Shown here piece after piece: positions 9,384 to 18,176 of a stretch of 64,000 bases of DNA. Position 1 is the first letter of the stretch, and every line of letters begins with the position of its first letter. A program made the position numbers and the translations under genes. The stretch is from positions 2,232,001-2,296,000 of the forward strand of contig NZ_JAJFZM010000001.1 of NCBI RefSeq assembly GCF_020733705.1, read 5' to 3'. This DNA is from Nocardia australiensis. Lineage in GTDB: Bacteria; Actinomycetota; Actinomycetes; Mycobacteriales; Mycobacteriaceae. The notes beneath the pieces were generated by a model. It was not told where the DNA came from. It did no database searches and worked only from the letters and a program-made list of their open reading frames with translations.

Positions 9384-9470
9384 GTGAACTACTTTGGATT
9401 CCAGCTCCTGGGCCGCCTGCTCCCGACCATCCTCGGCCTCGCGATGCTGGGTATGTACTCGGGGTACTGA
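9384..9470 (+). CDS. Possible 28-residue hydrophobic peptide
   Basis: A GTG-initiated frame of 28 codons reads VNYFGFQLLGRLLPTILG and then ends LAMLGMYSGY. It is a single hydrophobic helix with aromatic ends. A GAAAGG ribosome-binding-like sequence lies about 9 nt upstream, and a 15-bp palindrome (cgtccacggtggacg, 9349-9363) precedes that. The following 130 nt lead to the lipoprotein gene. The size and composition fit a small membrane peptide, but short frames of this kind arise by chance, so support is modest. Confidence 0.35.
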   Translation: MNYFGFQLLGRLLPTILGLAMLGMYSGY

Positions 9471-9600
9471 GCACCGCCCACTCCCGCCCGCGGGGCTTGC
9501 CGAGGGTCATCCCCATTGCTGATGCGATTGTGGCGACCGTGAGGGTATCCTCACCGCGTTCACGACTGACGTGAACGCGTTCGGTGAGAGAGGTTTTCAG

Positions 9601-10128
9601 GTGAAGTTCCCAGGAACGAGGCTGCTCGCACGTATAGTGCTTGCCCTCCTGGCGGTGGCCGCGGTCGCGGTCGCGGTAACCGGTTGTTCGGCAATCGAGG
9701 ATGCGAGCAAGTCCGACACGGCCAAGGCCGAGGTCGGTGACTGCATCAATGTCATCAAGGGCTCGGCCGTCGATTCCAAGACCGAACCGGTCGATTGCTC
9801 GTCGGAAAAGGCCGTCTACAAGATTGCGCAGACCTACGACACGAAGACCGATTGCGCGCAGGATTACACCTCCTACGAGGAGACGATGAACGGCGGTACC
9901 ACCGCGTTCCTGTGCCTGGCGCCGAACTTCAAGCAGGGCAGCTGCTACGCCGATAACAGCCTCACCGGTTACCAATTCGCGGACTGCGCCGCTACCGAAG
10001 CCAGCTTCAAGGTGATCCAGCGCATCGACGGGCAGGTCGATGAATTGCTGTGCGGTTCGGACTCCGACAAGTTCATCACCGTTGCCGATCCCAAGACGAC
10101 CTTCTGCCTCGGCAAAGTCAACGGCTGA
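9601..10128 (+). CDS. LppU-like secreted lipoprotein
   Basis: About 175 aa from the GTG at 9601, chosen because GAGAGG lies 6 nt upstream; a longer in-frame start adds ten residues. The N-terminus is a lipoprotein signal peptide with lipobox VTGC (acylated C29). The mature part has paired cysteines in the pattern GDCI...VDCS...YKIAQ, seen in small actinobacterial lipoproteins of the LppU type. It is probably an outer-face membrane lipoprotein stabilised by disulfides. Function unknown. It converges on the helicase-associated gene, with 11 nt between stops. Confidence 0.8.
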   Translation: MKFPGTRLLARIVLALLAVAAVAVAVTGCSAIEDASKSDTAKAEVGDCINVIKGSAVDSKTEPVDCSSEKAVYKIAQTYDTKTDCAQDYTSYEETMNGGTTAFLCLAPNFKQGSCYADNSLTGYQFADCAATEASFKVIQRIDGQVDELLCGSDSDKFITVADPKTTFCLGKVNG

Positions 10129-10139
10129 TCACGCACCGA

Positions 10140-12437
10140 TTATTCGAGTAGTGCGACCGACGCGATCCGGTGCAGTGTGAAGTGCCGGACCGCGCCGGTC
10201 ACCGGGTCCAACGCGTCGAGCTGCCCATTACCCACCTTCAACGGCTCGACCACTCGCTGGGTCGCGACGCCCTGCGCGTCGACATAGCCGATATTGACCG
10301 ATCGCCGCACCCGCGCCGCCAATTGCAGCAATGCCAGTGTCGCCTGGGTGCTGGTCCGGGTGCCATCGGTGCGTACCGCCTGTCCATAGCGGGCGCTGGC
10401 GGCGCGTTCGCCCGCCCGCAGCTCCGCAACCAGCAACTCCAGCTGCTCGGTGCTCGGCGGCGTCGGCCGATAGGGCTGGCGGGCTTTCGGCCGGACCACG
10501 ATCCGTGCGCCACGCGGCCGCAGATCGACGATTGTGCCTCCTGAGTCCTCTCCAGCGGGCGCGAATCCCGCCGCGCGCAATTGTTCGAGTACCTCGCCGA
10601 GCGGAGCCTGCGCGATCGCGACAGAGGGGGCGATGGCCCGCAACGCCAGAGTGCGGGCGACCGGCGCGCCGAGCACCTGCGCAAGTAATGCCGGGTCGTC
10701 ACTGCGTACGAAAGACTGCGCCATCCCGGCGCGTAGCTGTCCATGGCGCCGGGCGACATCGTCGATCAGATAGGTCAGTGCCTGCGGAACCGGCGTGCGT
10801 GAGTGCATCGTGAACAACCCGTGCAACTCCGCCGCCGTCAGGCCGGCGTCCAACGCGCGCCGGACCGAGGTTTCGCCGACTCGATAAACCGTTGCCGCCC
10901 CAGCGGATTCGACATCCGCGACCAGTGCGACGCGCTGCTGCAATTCCGGGGTGAGCGGGCCGGGCGCGATCACCGTCAGATCCGCTTGAACCAGCACATG
11001 GTCGACCGGATCCGGTAGCGCCGACTCCATCGCCGCCTCGGCATCGGCCGCGCTCGTCGCCGCGCCGTGCAAAAGCGCCCGAGCGGGTGAACCGAGTGCG
11101 CCACGTCCGATAAAACCGATAGCCGCCGCTTCGGCGAGGATGTGCTCCACGGCTTCCGAGCGAAAATGCCTGCGCCAACGGGGCGATCGCCATGCCATGA
11201 TCCGGCCGATATCGGCGGGGTCCACTGCCGTCCCGGAGGGATATTCGGCAAGCAGGTTCAAGACCGCCCGCCGGTCGCGCGGCGCGTGCGCGGTCCGCAG
11301 TTCGATCGAGAGCGCCGCCAGCGGTTTGTCATTGGCATCGCGCATCCCGATCATCCACGGCATCCGGTCCAAATCCAGCCAGGCCAGCGCGAGCATCGCC
11401 CAGCGACGCGCGGGCGGCGCCTCACGCCAGCCGTCGGCCGCGGGTGTTGGTGCCCAGAAGTCGTCGGCGGAATCGAATTCCGGCGGCGGATCCGGCAGCC
11501 CCTTCTCGACAAGCCGCGCCGCCGCGAGTAGTTCGACCAGCAGCCCGGCCCGCGCTTCGTCGACCCCGGTCTGCTTGGCGATCCTGCGCAACTCGCGCAC
11601 ACCGAGCCCACCGGCCCGCAATGCGGGAGCAGGCGCCTGGCCCAGCGCCTCGAGCACATCCGTGCAGTGCCGCAGTAGTTCGCCGACCTCGCCGGCCGCC
11701 ACCGCGTTCACCTCCGCGGAGGTCTGCTTGGACAGTCGCGGTTCGGGCGGCATCAGCGCGTGCGGGTCCGTTACCGGCTCCCTGCGCAGCACCTGACCGA
11801 CGGTGACCGGAAGCTCGACGGTCTCCTCGTCGATCCAACGCAGCAGCCGACGCGACAACAACTGTTGAATCGGGCGGTCGACCGGTGTGCCCGGTGCGGC
11901 GTCCCTGGTGCGCCCACGCGGGCCGGTAGCGGCCAGCTTGTCCAACAGCGCCCGCTCGGGTGGCGCGATCTCGGCAAGCCCCGTGACCACCTCCGACTCG
12001 GTGAGCGAATCCGGAATCTGCGTGGTGCTGCCGATAGGCCACGGCAGTCCCTCCGTGGCGGCCGGAACCAGATGCAGGTCGTCACCGGAGGTCCAGACCA
12101 GCGCGCGGTCGGTCAAGCGCGCCAACGCGACCTTCAACGCCGCGGCGGTCACCCGTTCGCCCAACTGCACGTGCAAGTCGTTGCGCGATAGCGGGGTCGC
12201 GGGCCGATCCGACCGCGTGACACCGTGAACCGCAAGGGCTTCCACCACAGCGAACTCGAGCGTGTCGAGATCATCGGTGGCGCGCAGCACCGACGCGCGC
12301 TGCTCGGCGCGCGCGGCAAGCACCGTCATCGACGACGGCAACGGCACCGCGAGATCAGGCCGCAGCTCGAGCAGGGCCACCAGTTGGGCATCAGTTCGGG
12401 AGCCGAGCCAATCGGCCAGCGAATCGGTTGCAGTCAT
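10140..12437 (-). CDS. Helicase-associated domain protein, Rv0862c-like
   Basis: A 765-aa protein matching the large actinobacterial family that includes M. tuberculosis Rv0862c. It begins DSLADWLGSRTDAQLVALLELRPDL by sequence pattern, a conserved N-terminal signature, and contains winged-helix-like segments. It ends with a XPB/Ssl2-associated helicase C-terminal-type domain and a WYL-like stretch (DARGVATQRVVEPL-type, here VDAQGVATQRVVEPLKV). No Walker A or DEAD box is present, so it is unlikely to be an ATPase itself. In mycobacteria it neighbours the XPB helicase, which suggests a shared repair role. Here the two are separated by five inserted genes. Confidence 0.82.
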   Translation of the reverse strand: MTATDSLADWLGSRTDAQLVALLELRPDLAVPLPSSMTVLAARAEQRASVLRATDDLDTLEFAVVEALAVHGVTRSDRPATPLSRNDLHVQLGERVTAAALKVALARLTDRALVWTSGDDLHLVPAATEGLPWPIGSTTQIPDSLTESEVVTGLAEIAPPERALLDKLAATGPRGRTRDAAPGTPVDRPIQQLLSRRLLRWIDEETVELPVTVGQVLRREPVTDPHALMPPEPRLSKQTSAEVNAVAAGEVGELLRHCTDVLEALGQAPAPALRAGGLGVRELRRIAKQTGVDEARAGLLVELLAAARLVEKGLPDPPPEFDSADDFWAPTPAADGWREAPPARRWAMLALAWLDLDRMPWMIGMRDANDKPLAALSIELRTAHAPRDRRAVLNLLAEYPSGTAVDPADIGRIMAWRSPRWRRHFRSEAVEHILAEAAAIGFIGRGALGSPARALLHGAATSAADAEAAMESALPDPVDHVLVQADLTVIAPGPLTPELQQRVALVADVESAGAATVYRVGETSVRRALDAGLTAAELHGLFTMHSRTPVPQALTYLIDDVARRHGQLRAGMAQSFVRSDDPALLAQVLGAPVARTLALRAIAPSVAIAQAPLGEVLEQLRAAGFAPAGEDSGGTIVDLRPRGARIVVRPKARQPYRPTPPSTEQLELLVAELRAGERAASARYGQAVRTDGTRTSTQATLALLQLAARVRRSVNIGYVDAQGVATQRVVEPLKVGNGQLDALDPVTGAVRHFTLHRIASVALLE

Positions 12438-12545
12438 ACTCGCCCAATCCTCCGCGACACCTGCCGACTCCGAAAATCAGTCATTGCGTCACGACCTTAG
12501 ACGCGGCGAATCAGCGCCCGCTTGGCGACGTGCCAGAATGGAGCC

Positions 12546-12734
12546 GTGGTGAACAAATCGAAGAAACCCTATGTCGATAATGGCTGGCCATCAGCGGCCG
12601 ACGGTGAGCATGTGGTCACCGAACTCTCGTCGGCCCGCTCCGGCGGCCTCTCACCATACGGTGAAGACACCGAGTTTCCGGTTCCCGTAGACCAACTGCC
12701 CTACATGCACCCGAATACCGTAATCAACCGTTGA
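12546..12734 (+). CDS. Small conserved protein, positional match to Rv0863
   Basis: About 62 aa from tandem GTG codons at 12546 and 12549; a longer frame adds eight residues. The sequence is polar with no membrane segment, with a KKPYVDNGWPSA start and a PVDQLPYMHPNTVINR end. It sits divergently from the Rv0862c-like gene and before rpfA, the same place as Rv0863 in mycobacteria. It may belong to that family of small proteins of unknown function. The gene is followed directly by two hairpins. Confidence 0.6.
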   Translation: MVNKSKKPYVDNGWPSAADGEHVVTELSSARSGGLSPYGEDTEFPVPVDQLPYMHPNTVINR

Positions 12735-12742
12735 GCCTCGAG

Positions 12743-12775
12743 CGTTCGGTCCTGCGCTGAGCGCACGACCGAGCG
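12743..12775. terminator. Imperfect hairpin after the Rv0863-like gene
   Basis: Arms at 12743-12758 and 12760-12775 pair with two mismatches (cgttcggtcctgcgct against agcgcacgaccgagcg). The structure starts 8 nt after the stop codon. No U tract follows. Likely terminator for the plus-strand gene. Confidence 0.5.
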
Positions 12776-12794
12776 TCAAACCTTGGCCGGACAA

Positions 12795-12834
12795 ACGAGA
12801 GCCCCCACATCGCCGTTGATGTGGGGGCTCTCGT
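12795..12834. terminator. 17-bp perfect hairpin downstream of rpfA
   Basis: Positions 12795-12811 and 12818-12834 are perfect inverted complements around a 6-nt loop (gccgtt). On the minus strand the hairpin is followed by TTGT and lies 14 nt after the rpfA stop, so it fits an intrinsic terminator for rpfA, possibly acting in both directions. Confidence 0.78.
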
Positions 12835-12848
12835 CGTCACTGCGAGGC

Positions 12849-13662
<814 letters not shown>

Positions 13663-13809
13663 TCTACGCGAAAAATCACCATTTGGTAACCGGCGTGTAC
13701 GCGTGCGTCTCGGACTGGTCTCGGACGGGTCAGAAGGGCGTCCGCGCAGCTGAGAACCATTGCGAACGCGCCGATAAAGGGCCGTCACCAGTCCGTGACC
13801 CTGTCGTTA

Positions 13810-13825
13810 TGTGACCAGGATCACA
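13810..13825. promoter_or_regulatory. Perfect CRP-type site upstream of rpfA
   Basis: The 16-mer TGTGACCAGGATCACA matches the mycobacterial CRP consensus TGTGA-N6-TCACA without mismatch. It is about 314 nt upstream of the rpfA start and upstream of the riboswitch leader, so it would lie near the promoter. CRP (Rv3676) control of rpfA is known in M. tuberculosis. Confidence 0.8.
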
Positions 13826-13867
13826 TCCAGGATTCGGTAACGATTACCCCGGGTATCCGTGTTCGCG

Positions 13868-14110
13868 TCACCTAGACCTGCGACCTGACCACAGGGCGTA
13901 CCCGATACCGATCAGGAATCCGAGCGGCGCGAGCATCGCCGTCAGGTACAGCCACAGCCCCGGCGAGGAATCACTGAGGATCGGTGTCAGGAAAATCGCG
14001 ACAATTGCCAGCAATCCGATCGCGAACAGGCCGAGCGCGAGATACAACAGCCGGTCGCCCCCGCGACGCGGAGACGGGCTCGGAGGTGGTGGCGCGGGTG
14101 GGTTCGTCAC
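13868..14110 (-). CDS. Small two-helix membrane protein
   Basis: About 80 aa from the GTG at 14110 (VTNPPAPPPPSPSPRRGG). A proline-rich cytoplasmic N-terminus is followed by two hydrophobic helices separated by a SDSSPGLWLY loop, and it ends in an arginine-rich tail. The start is preferred over a GTG at 14149 because TACGGT ends exactly 6 nt upstream, the spacing of a leaderless promoter. It lies between rpfA and cspB, where M. tuberculosis has the membrane gene Rv0870c, but homology cannot be shown by eye. Function unknown. Confidence 0.62.
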   Translation of the reverse strand: MTNPPAPPPPSPSPRRGGDRLLYLALGLFAIGLLAIVAIFLTPILSDSSPGLWLYLTAMLAPLGFLIGIGYALWSGRRSR

Positions 14111-14309
14111 GCGAAGACCGTAAAACTGATGTGCTTGCGTTATCGGCACCGGGGTAGACTCTTTGCAATCGCGTCCTGCATGCCTGTGGGGCGCGTTCTT
14201 TTCGCAAACTGTCAGGATCTGCTCGCGCGTTCGCGCGGCGGGTCCCGGGCAGACGGATGTGCTCGGGCCGTTGGGGTTCCGAGTTTCGAATGATGAACGG
14301 GTGAGCGCA

Positions 14310-14735
14310 GTGCCGACCGGCAGGGTGAAGTGGTACGACGTCGAAAAGGGCTTCGGCTTCCTTTCCCAGGACGAGGGGGAGGATGTCTATGTCCGTTCTT
14401 CTGCGCTGCCCGACGGCATCGAAGCGCTCAAGCCTGGCCAGCGCGTCGAGTTCGGAATGGCCGCGGGCCGTCGTGGCCCGCAGGCGCTGAGCCTGAAGGT
14501 GCTCGAGGCGCCGCCGTCGGTCCGTCATAGCCAGGACCGCGAGCGCGGCGGCCATAAGGAGCCGGTCGTCCGTAAGCACACGCCGGACGAACTGCACGGG
14601 ATGGTCGAGGACATGATCACCCTGCTGGAGGCGAAGGTGCAGCCGGATCTGCGCAAGGGCAAGTACCCGGATCGCAAGACGGCGCAACGGATTTCCGAGG
14701 TGGTGCGCGCGGTCGCGCGCGAACTCGATCACTGA
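14310..14735 (+). CDS. cspB: Cold-shock domain protein, CspB-type
   Basis: About 141 aa. Residues 1-65 form a cold-shock domain: [16 protein letters not shown] contains the RNP1-like motif and [10 protein letters not shown] corresponds to RNP2. The C-terminal half ([33 protein letters not shown]) is the long tail of mycobacterial CspB (Rv0871), absent in ordinary 67-aa Csp proteins. It binds single-stranded RNA or DNA and likely melts mRNA structure. The start at GTG 14310 follows the mycobacterial N-terminus; GTG 14301 is an alternative. Upstream frame extension to 14163 is probably non-coding leader. Confidence 0.88.
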   Translation: MPTGRVKWYDVEKGFGFLSQDEGEDVYVRSSALPDGIEALKPGQRVEFGMAAGRRGPQALSLKVLEAPPSVRHSQDRERGGHKEPVVRKHTPDELHGMVEDMITLLEAKVQPDLRKGKYPDRKTAQRISEVVRAVARELDH

Positions 14736-14823
14736 GCGCCGGATCGCCGCCGTACGTCGCGGCGAGTGCGGGTATCGCAAGGCCGGGTCTGTTCGCGAAA
14801 TCGCTTGGCGCGTGGGAAGTCCG

Positions 14824-15411
14824 CTACAGCGTGCTGATCGACCAGGCGGCGTGCGGCAGGTAGAACTCCTGGCCCGTCTCGTCTTTGGCGAGAATCGGCA
14901 GCTGCATTTCGACGCCGACCAGGCGCAGGTCCGGTTCCGGCTTCGAATCGATGGTCAGCGCGAGCGAGCCCTCCGGATAATCGTTGCGACTCACGATCTG
15001 GTCCACGGTTTCGCCATTGGGCAGCATGTAGACCAGCCGCGCGATCCATGGCGCGTCGGCGATCTTCTTCGGCAGCGACAGTTGCAGCGGGTAGCCCGGC
15101 GGCACCTCTAGGCGAACGGTCTTGCCGCTGAGGCAGTCCGGCGTTTCCTCGCCACAGGGCAGCCGCGAGAAGATCGAGCTGTTATCGGCGTCGGCGCCGC
15201 GTTCGGGCAGGATGTGGCAATCCTGCATGAGCGGTGTGCAGTATCCGTAGGGCGGCACCGTGACAGCCGTCCCGTGCGCGTATGCGGTGAGCTCGGGCTC
15301 GTGTTCTGGCGCGTCACGGATCAAGACCGCGAGCACGCCGACAAACGCGATGATGACCACCAGCAGAGCGGTCGTGCCGAGCGCGAGGATGGTGCGGGTC
15401 TTCTTGGTCAC
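14824..15411 (-). CDS. DUF2771 family exported protein
   Basis: A 195-aa protein with a GTG start. One N-terminal transmembrane helix (about 9-31) anchors an extracytoplasmic domain containing four cysteines (YGYCTPLMQDC, then LPCGEETPDC), likely disulfide-bonded. The domain matches DUF2771 (M. tuberculosis Rv0875c), an envelope protein family of unknown function. It sits directly downstream of the MFS gene with a 51-nt gap on the same strand, as in mycobacteria (Rv0876c-Rv0875c), so the two are probably one operon and may act together at the membrane. Confidence 0.82.
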   Translation of the reverse strand: MTKKTRTILALGTTALLVVIIAFVGVLAVLIRDAPEHEPELTAYAHGTAVTVPPYGYCTPLMQDCHILPERGADADNSSIFSRLPCGEETPDCLSGKTVRLEVPPGYPLQLSLPKKIADAPWIARLVYMLPNGETVDQIVSRNDYPEGSLALTIDSKPEPDLRLVGVEMQLPILAKDETGQEFYLPHAAWSISTL

Positions 15412-15462
15412 GACCGTGCCTCGCTCGACTCGATCGCGATGTCCGTGGTTGGCTCGCTGCGC

Positions 15463-17274
15463 TCACTCACAGATGGGATCTCCTGTCCCTCGTTGCATGC
15501 GTTGGGTTTCCGTGCCGCGTTGTTTGCCCGCTTCGGGGGCGTGCGGCCGGGCGGACGGTACTTCCTGCTCCGCGTGCTGTGGCCGATTGCCGCCGAGGCC
15601 GGGCAGCAGGGAATGACCACGGAAACTGACAAAGGTCTGGATCAGGCCGACCACGAGTATCCCCGATACGACCGCGAAGCCCTTCCAGTAGTCGGTGGGC
15701 AGCAGTACGCCCGCCGCGCCGCCGACCACCCAGCTCAGTTGCAGCACGGTCTCCGATCGGCCGAAACCGGAGGCGATGGATTCGGGCGGCAGGTCGTCCT
15801 GGATCGAGGCATCCAAGGACACCTTCGCCAGCGCGCTCGCGCCCGAGGCGACCAGGGTGGCCAGGCCGGCGCCGAGCAGGTTGTCGGTGAATATCGCGAC
15901 CACCGCGACCAGGGTGCATGCCGCGGTGCAGCCGAGCACGATCAGCGACGGCTTGCCGAGTTTGATTCGCGCGCCGGTCGCGTTGCCGGTGAAGTTGCCG
16001 ATCGCCGCCGCGACGCCGACCACACCGAGCATGGCCGCCTGCTGAACCGGACGATGCTCGGTCGCCTTGGCGACGAACGCTACATAGAAGGTGAGGAACC
16101 CGGTCAGCACCCGAATGGCGCTGTTGCCCCAGAGACCGGTGACTACCGAACGGCCCAGCGGCTGCCTGCGCCGCCGCGGCGGGATCGCGGATTCCGTTGC
16201 CGAATTCAGTATTTCGGTGTTGGCGTGATAACTGAGTGTCGCCGGGACCTCACCCTCGGTGACCTCGACCCAGCGCGGAATGCGCAGACTCAGATAGGCA
16301 CCGGCGATGGCGAGCGCTGTCGCGAATGCGAGCGCGCCCGTCGAGCCCGCGATCGCGGCGGCGAGCGCGGCCAGCGCACCCGCGCCGATGGTGCCGCCGA
16401 CCAGGCCGAACACGGTGAGTCGAGAGTTGGTGCGCACCAGATCAATATCGGGCGGCAGCACCCTTGGTGTCACCGCGCTCTTGAGCACCGAGAACGATTT
16501 ACTCCCGATCATCATGCACAGGGCGAGGGGATACAGCGCCCAGGTATCGAACTCGATGATCAACACCACCGCGACCGCGGCGCGCAGGGCGAACGATGTG
16601 GCCAGCGCCAATCTGCGTCCGCGTTGCAGACGGTCGAGCAATGGTCCGATCAGCGGTGCGATCACCGCGAACGGTGCGATGGTGATCAGTAGATACAGCG
16701 CGACCTTCGACTTGCTCTCCGCGGTCGCGCTGGCGAAGAACAGCGTGTTCGCGAGCGCGACGGCGATCGCGGCATCGAGCGCGAAGTTCGCCATCGTCGC
16801 GTAGGTCAGCGCGGTTAGGCCCGACTTGTCGGCGCCATCCGCCTTGGCCGCGCGCTGGAAGCTCGCGATACCGCGCTTGGTCAGCTGTTGGCCGCGCATG
16901 GCGGCGACCCGGGTGACGGTCAGTTTGCGCGGGATACGTTGCGGATGCGCGGGGATGTCGTTCGGCGGTTGGGTGCCGGATGGTTGCTTGCGCATATCGG
17001 GTCCGGTCGGATCGGATCCGTGATCGGACATGCGGCGGGTTTCGAACTCGCCGCTCCCCGCTGGTTCCGACCGGCTCTCGGGCAGCGGCCGGGTCTGCGC
17101 GGGCGGCGGGCTCGCGGCGGGCCTGCGTGATCGCAGCGGCGGTAGTGGTCCGCGATCCGCGGGCGTGTTGGGCGGCGGATAGCGGTCGAACCCGGGATGG
17201 CGCTGGATCGGTGCAGCCTCCTCGCCATCCCACGGACCACGGTCAGGGCCGGAGGGATCACGGGGGGTAGTCAC
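15463..17274 (-). CDS. MFS transporter with long cytoplasmic N-terminus, Rv0876c-like
   Basis: A 603-aa protein. The first ~150 residues are hydrophilic and proline/arginine-rich (several RPLPPLRSRRPAAS-type stretches), and the rest has about twelve hydrophobic helices typical of the major facilitator superfamily. The helix 2-3 loop carries the GPLLDRLQRGRR motif A variant. Another landmark is SLDASIQDDLPPESIASGFGRSE, seen in the Rv0876c group. Substrate unknown. It is followed by the DUF2771 gene, an arrangement kept in mycobacteria. A shorter start inside the hydrophilic region (MSDHGSD or MRKQPSG) cannot be excluded. Confidence 0.82.
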   Translation of the reverse strand: MTTPRDPSGPDRGPWDGEEAAPIQRHPGFDRYPPPNTPADRGPLPPLRSRRPAASPPPAQTRPLPESRSEPAGSGEFETRRMSDHGSDPTGPDMRKQPSGTQPPNDIPAHPQRIPRKLTVTRVAAMRGQQLTKRGIASFQRAAKADGADKSGLTALTYATMANFALDAAIAVALANTLFFASATAESKSKVALYLLITIAPFAVIAPLIGPLLDRLQRGRRLALATSFALRAAVAVVLIIEFDTWALYPLALCMMIGSKSFSVLKSAVTPRVLPPDIDLVRTNSRLTVFGLVGGTIGAGALAALAAAIAGSTGALAFATALAIAGAYLSLRIPRWVEVTEGEVPATLSYHANTEILNSATESAIPPRRRRQPLGRSVVTGLWGNSAIRVLTGFLTFYVAFVAKATEHRPVQQAAMLGVVGVAAAIGNFTGNATGARIKLGKPSLIVLGCTAACTLVAVVAIFTDNLLGAGLATLVASGASALAKVSLDASIQDDLPPESIASGFGRSETVLQLSWVVGGAAGVLLPTDYWKGFAVVSGILVVGLIQTFVSFRGHSLLPGLGGNRPQHAEQEVPSARPHAPEAGKQRGTETQRMQRGTGDPICE

Positions 17275-17385
17275 GCATTCAATTCTGACTCATCCACCGC
17301 TCGACGTCTTATGCCGGAGGTCGGTGCGTCGAAACTCTCCCGCCTGCTCGGGGGCGAATGCCCGGCTGACCGAGCGCAGGTGTGA

Positions 17386-18159
17386 TCAGGTAGGCACAAA
17401 TCGGACTTCGAACATGGTCGGCCAGTACTTGCCGGTGAGCATGAAGTGGTCGGTGCCGGGCAGTTGGGCGATGCCGTTGAGGGTGTCGGCGCTCGCGCGG
17501 ACGGTAGCGGGGAGCAGGCCGGAGGCATCGATTACGGCCAGCACACTGCCGGTTGCGGGATCCAGGCGCAGGATCCGGTCGGTGGGCCAGTCGTTGGCGT
17601 ATACCGAACCATCTGCGGCGCAATCGAGTTCGTTGAGGTGGACGCCGGGGTGGCTGGTGAACAGGACGGTGCCGGTGGGGGCGAAGGTGACCGGGTCGCG
17701 GAAGGTGAGTTTGTTGGTGCCGTTGCTCATCACCAGCCGGTCGCCCCGGGTGCATATGCCCCAGCCCTCGCCGTCGTAGCGCACCTGGGCGCGTTCGGTC
17801 AGCGTCCGTGGATCGCGGGCGAAGGCGATGTTGTTCTGCCAGGTGAGTTGCCAGAGGGTGTCGCCCGCGAGTGTGACGCCTTCACCGAAGTACGGCTCGG
17901 GCACCTCGGCGCGGGCCTGTTCGGCGCCGGTGGTCATGTCGACGGTGCGGACCGTCGACGCGCCCGGCATGCCGGTGCCTTCGTACAACACGTCGCCGTG
18001 AATCTCCAGGCCCTCGGTGAACGCCGTCGGATCGTGCGGACGGGTGTCGATGACCTCGATTTTCAGCCGAGGTACTGCGTCGTCGGTGCTGCTGCACCCG
18101 GTCAATGCGAGCATGCTGACCAGTACTGTGACGGCCAACGAACGCCGATTGCGCTCCAT
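17386..18159 (-). CDS. Glutaminyl-peptide (glutamine) cyclotransferase lipoprotein
   Basis: A 257-aa exported protein. It has a lipoprotein signal peptide with lipobox LTGC (C22), then a beta-propeller enzyme domain of the plant/bacterial glutamine cyclotransferase family. Characteristic segments are PHDPTAFTEGLE, LYEGTGMPGAS, LWQLTWQN, EGWGIC and LNELDCADGSVYANDW-like text near residue 190. The family cyclises N-terminal glutamine to pyroglutamate. The start is ATG 18159 because TACATT ends 7 nt upstream (leaderless pattern) and the N-terminus is a perfect signal peptide. The frame stays open upstream for ~700 codons, but that part is antisense to DUF3027 and is not coding. Confidence 0.88.
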   Translation of the reverse strand: MERNRRSLAVTVLVSMLALTGCSSTDDAVPRLKIEVIDTRPHDPTAFTEGLEIHGDVLYEGTGMPGASTVRTVDMTTGAEQARAEVPEPYFGEGVTLAGDTLWQLTWQNNIAFARDPRTLTERAQVRYDGEGWGICTRGDRLVMSNGTNKLTFRDPVTFAPTGTVLFTSHPGVHLNELDCAADGSVYANDWPTDRILRLDPATGSVLAVIDASGLLPATVRASADTLNGIAQLPGTDHFMLTGKYWPTMFEVRFVPT

Positions 18160-18176
18160 ACGGCAAAATGTAGGCC

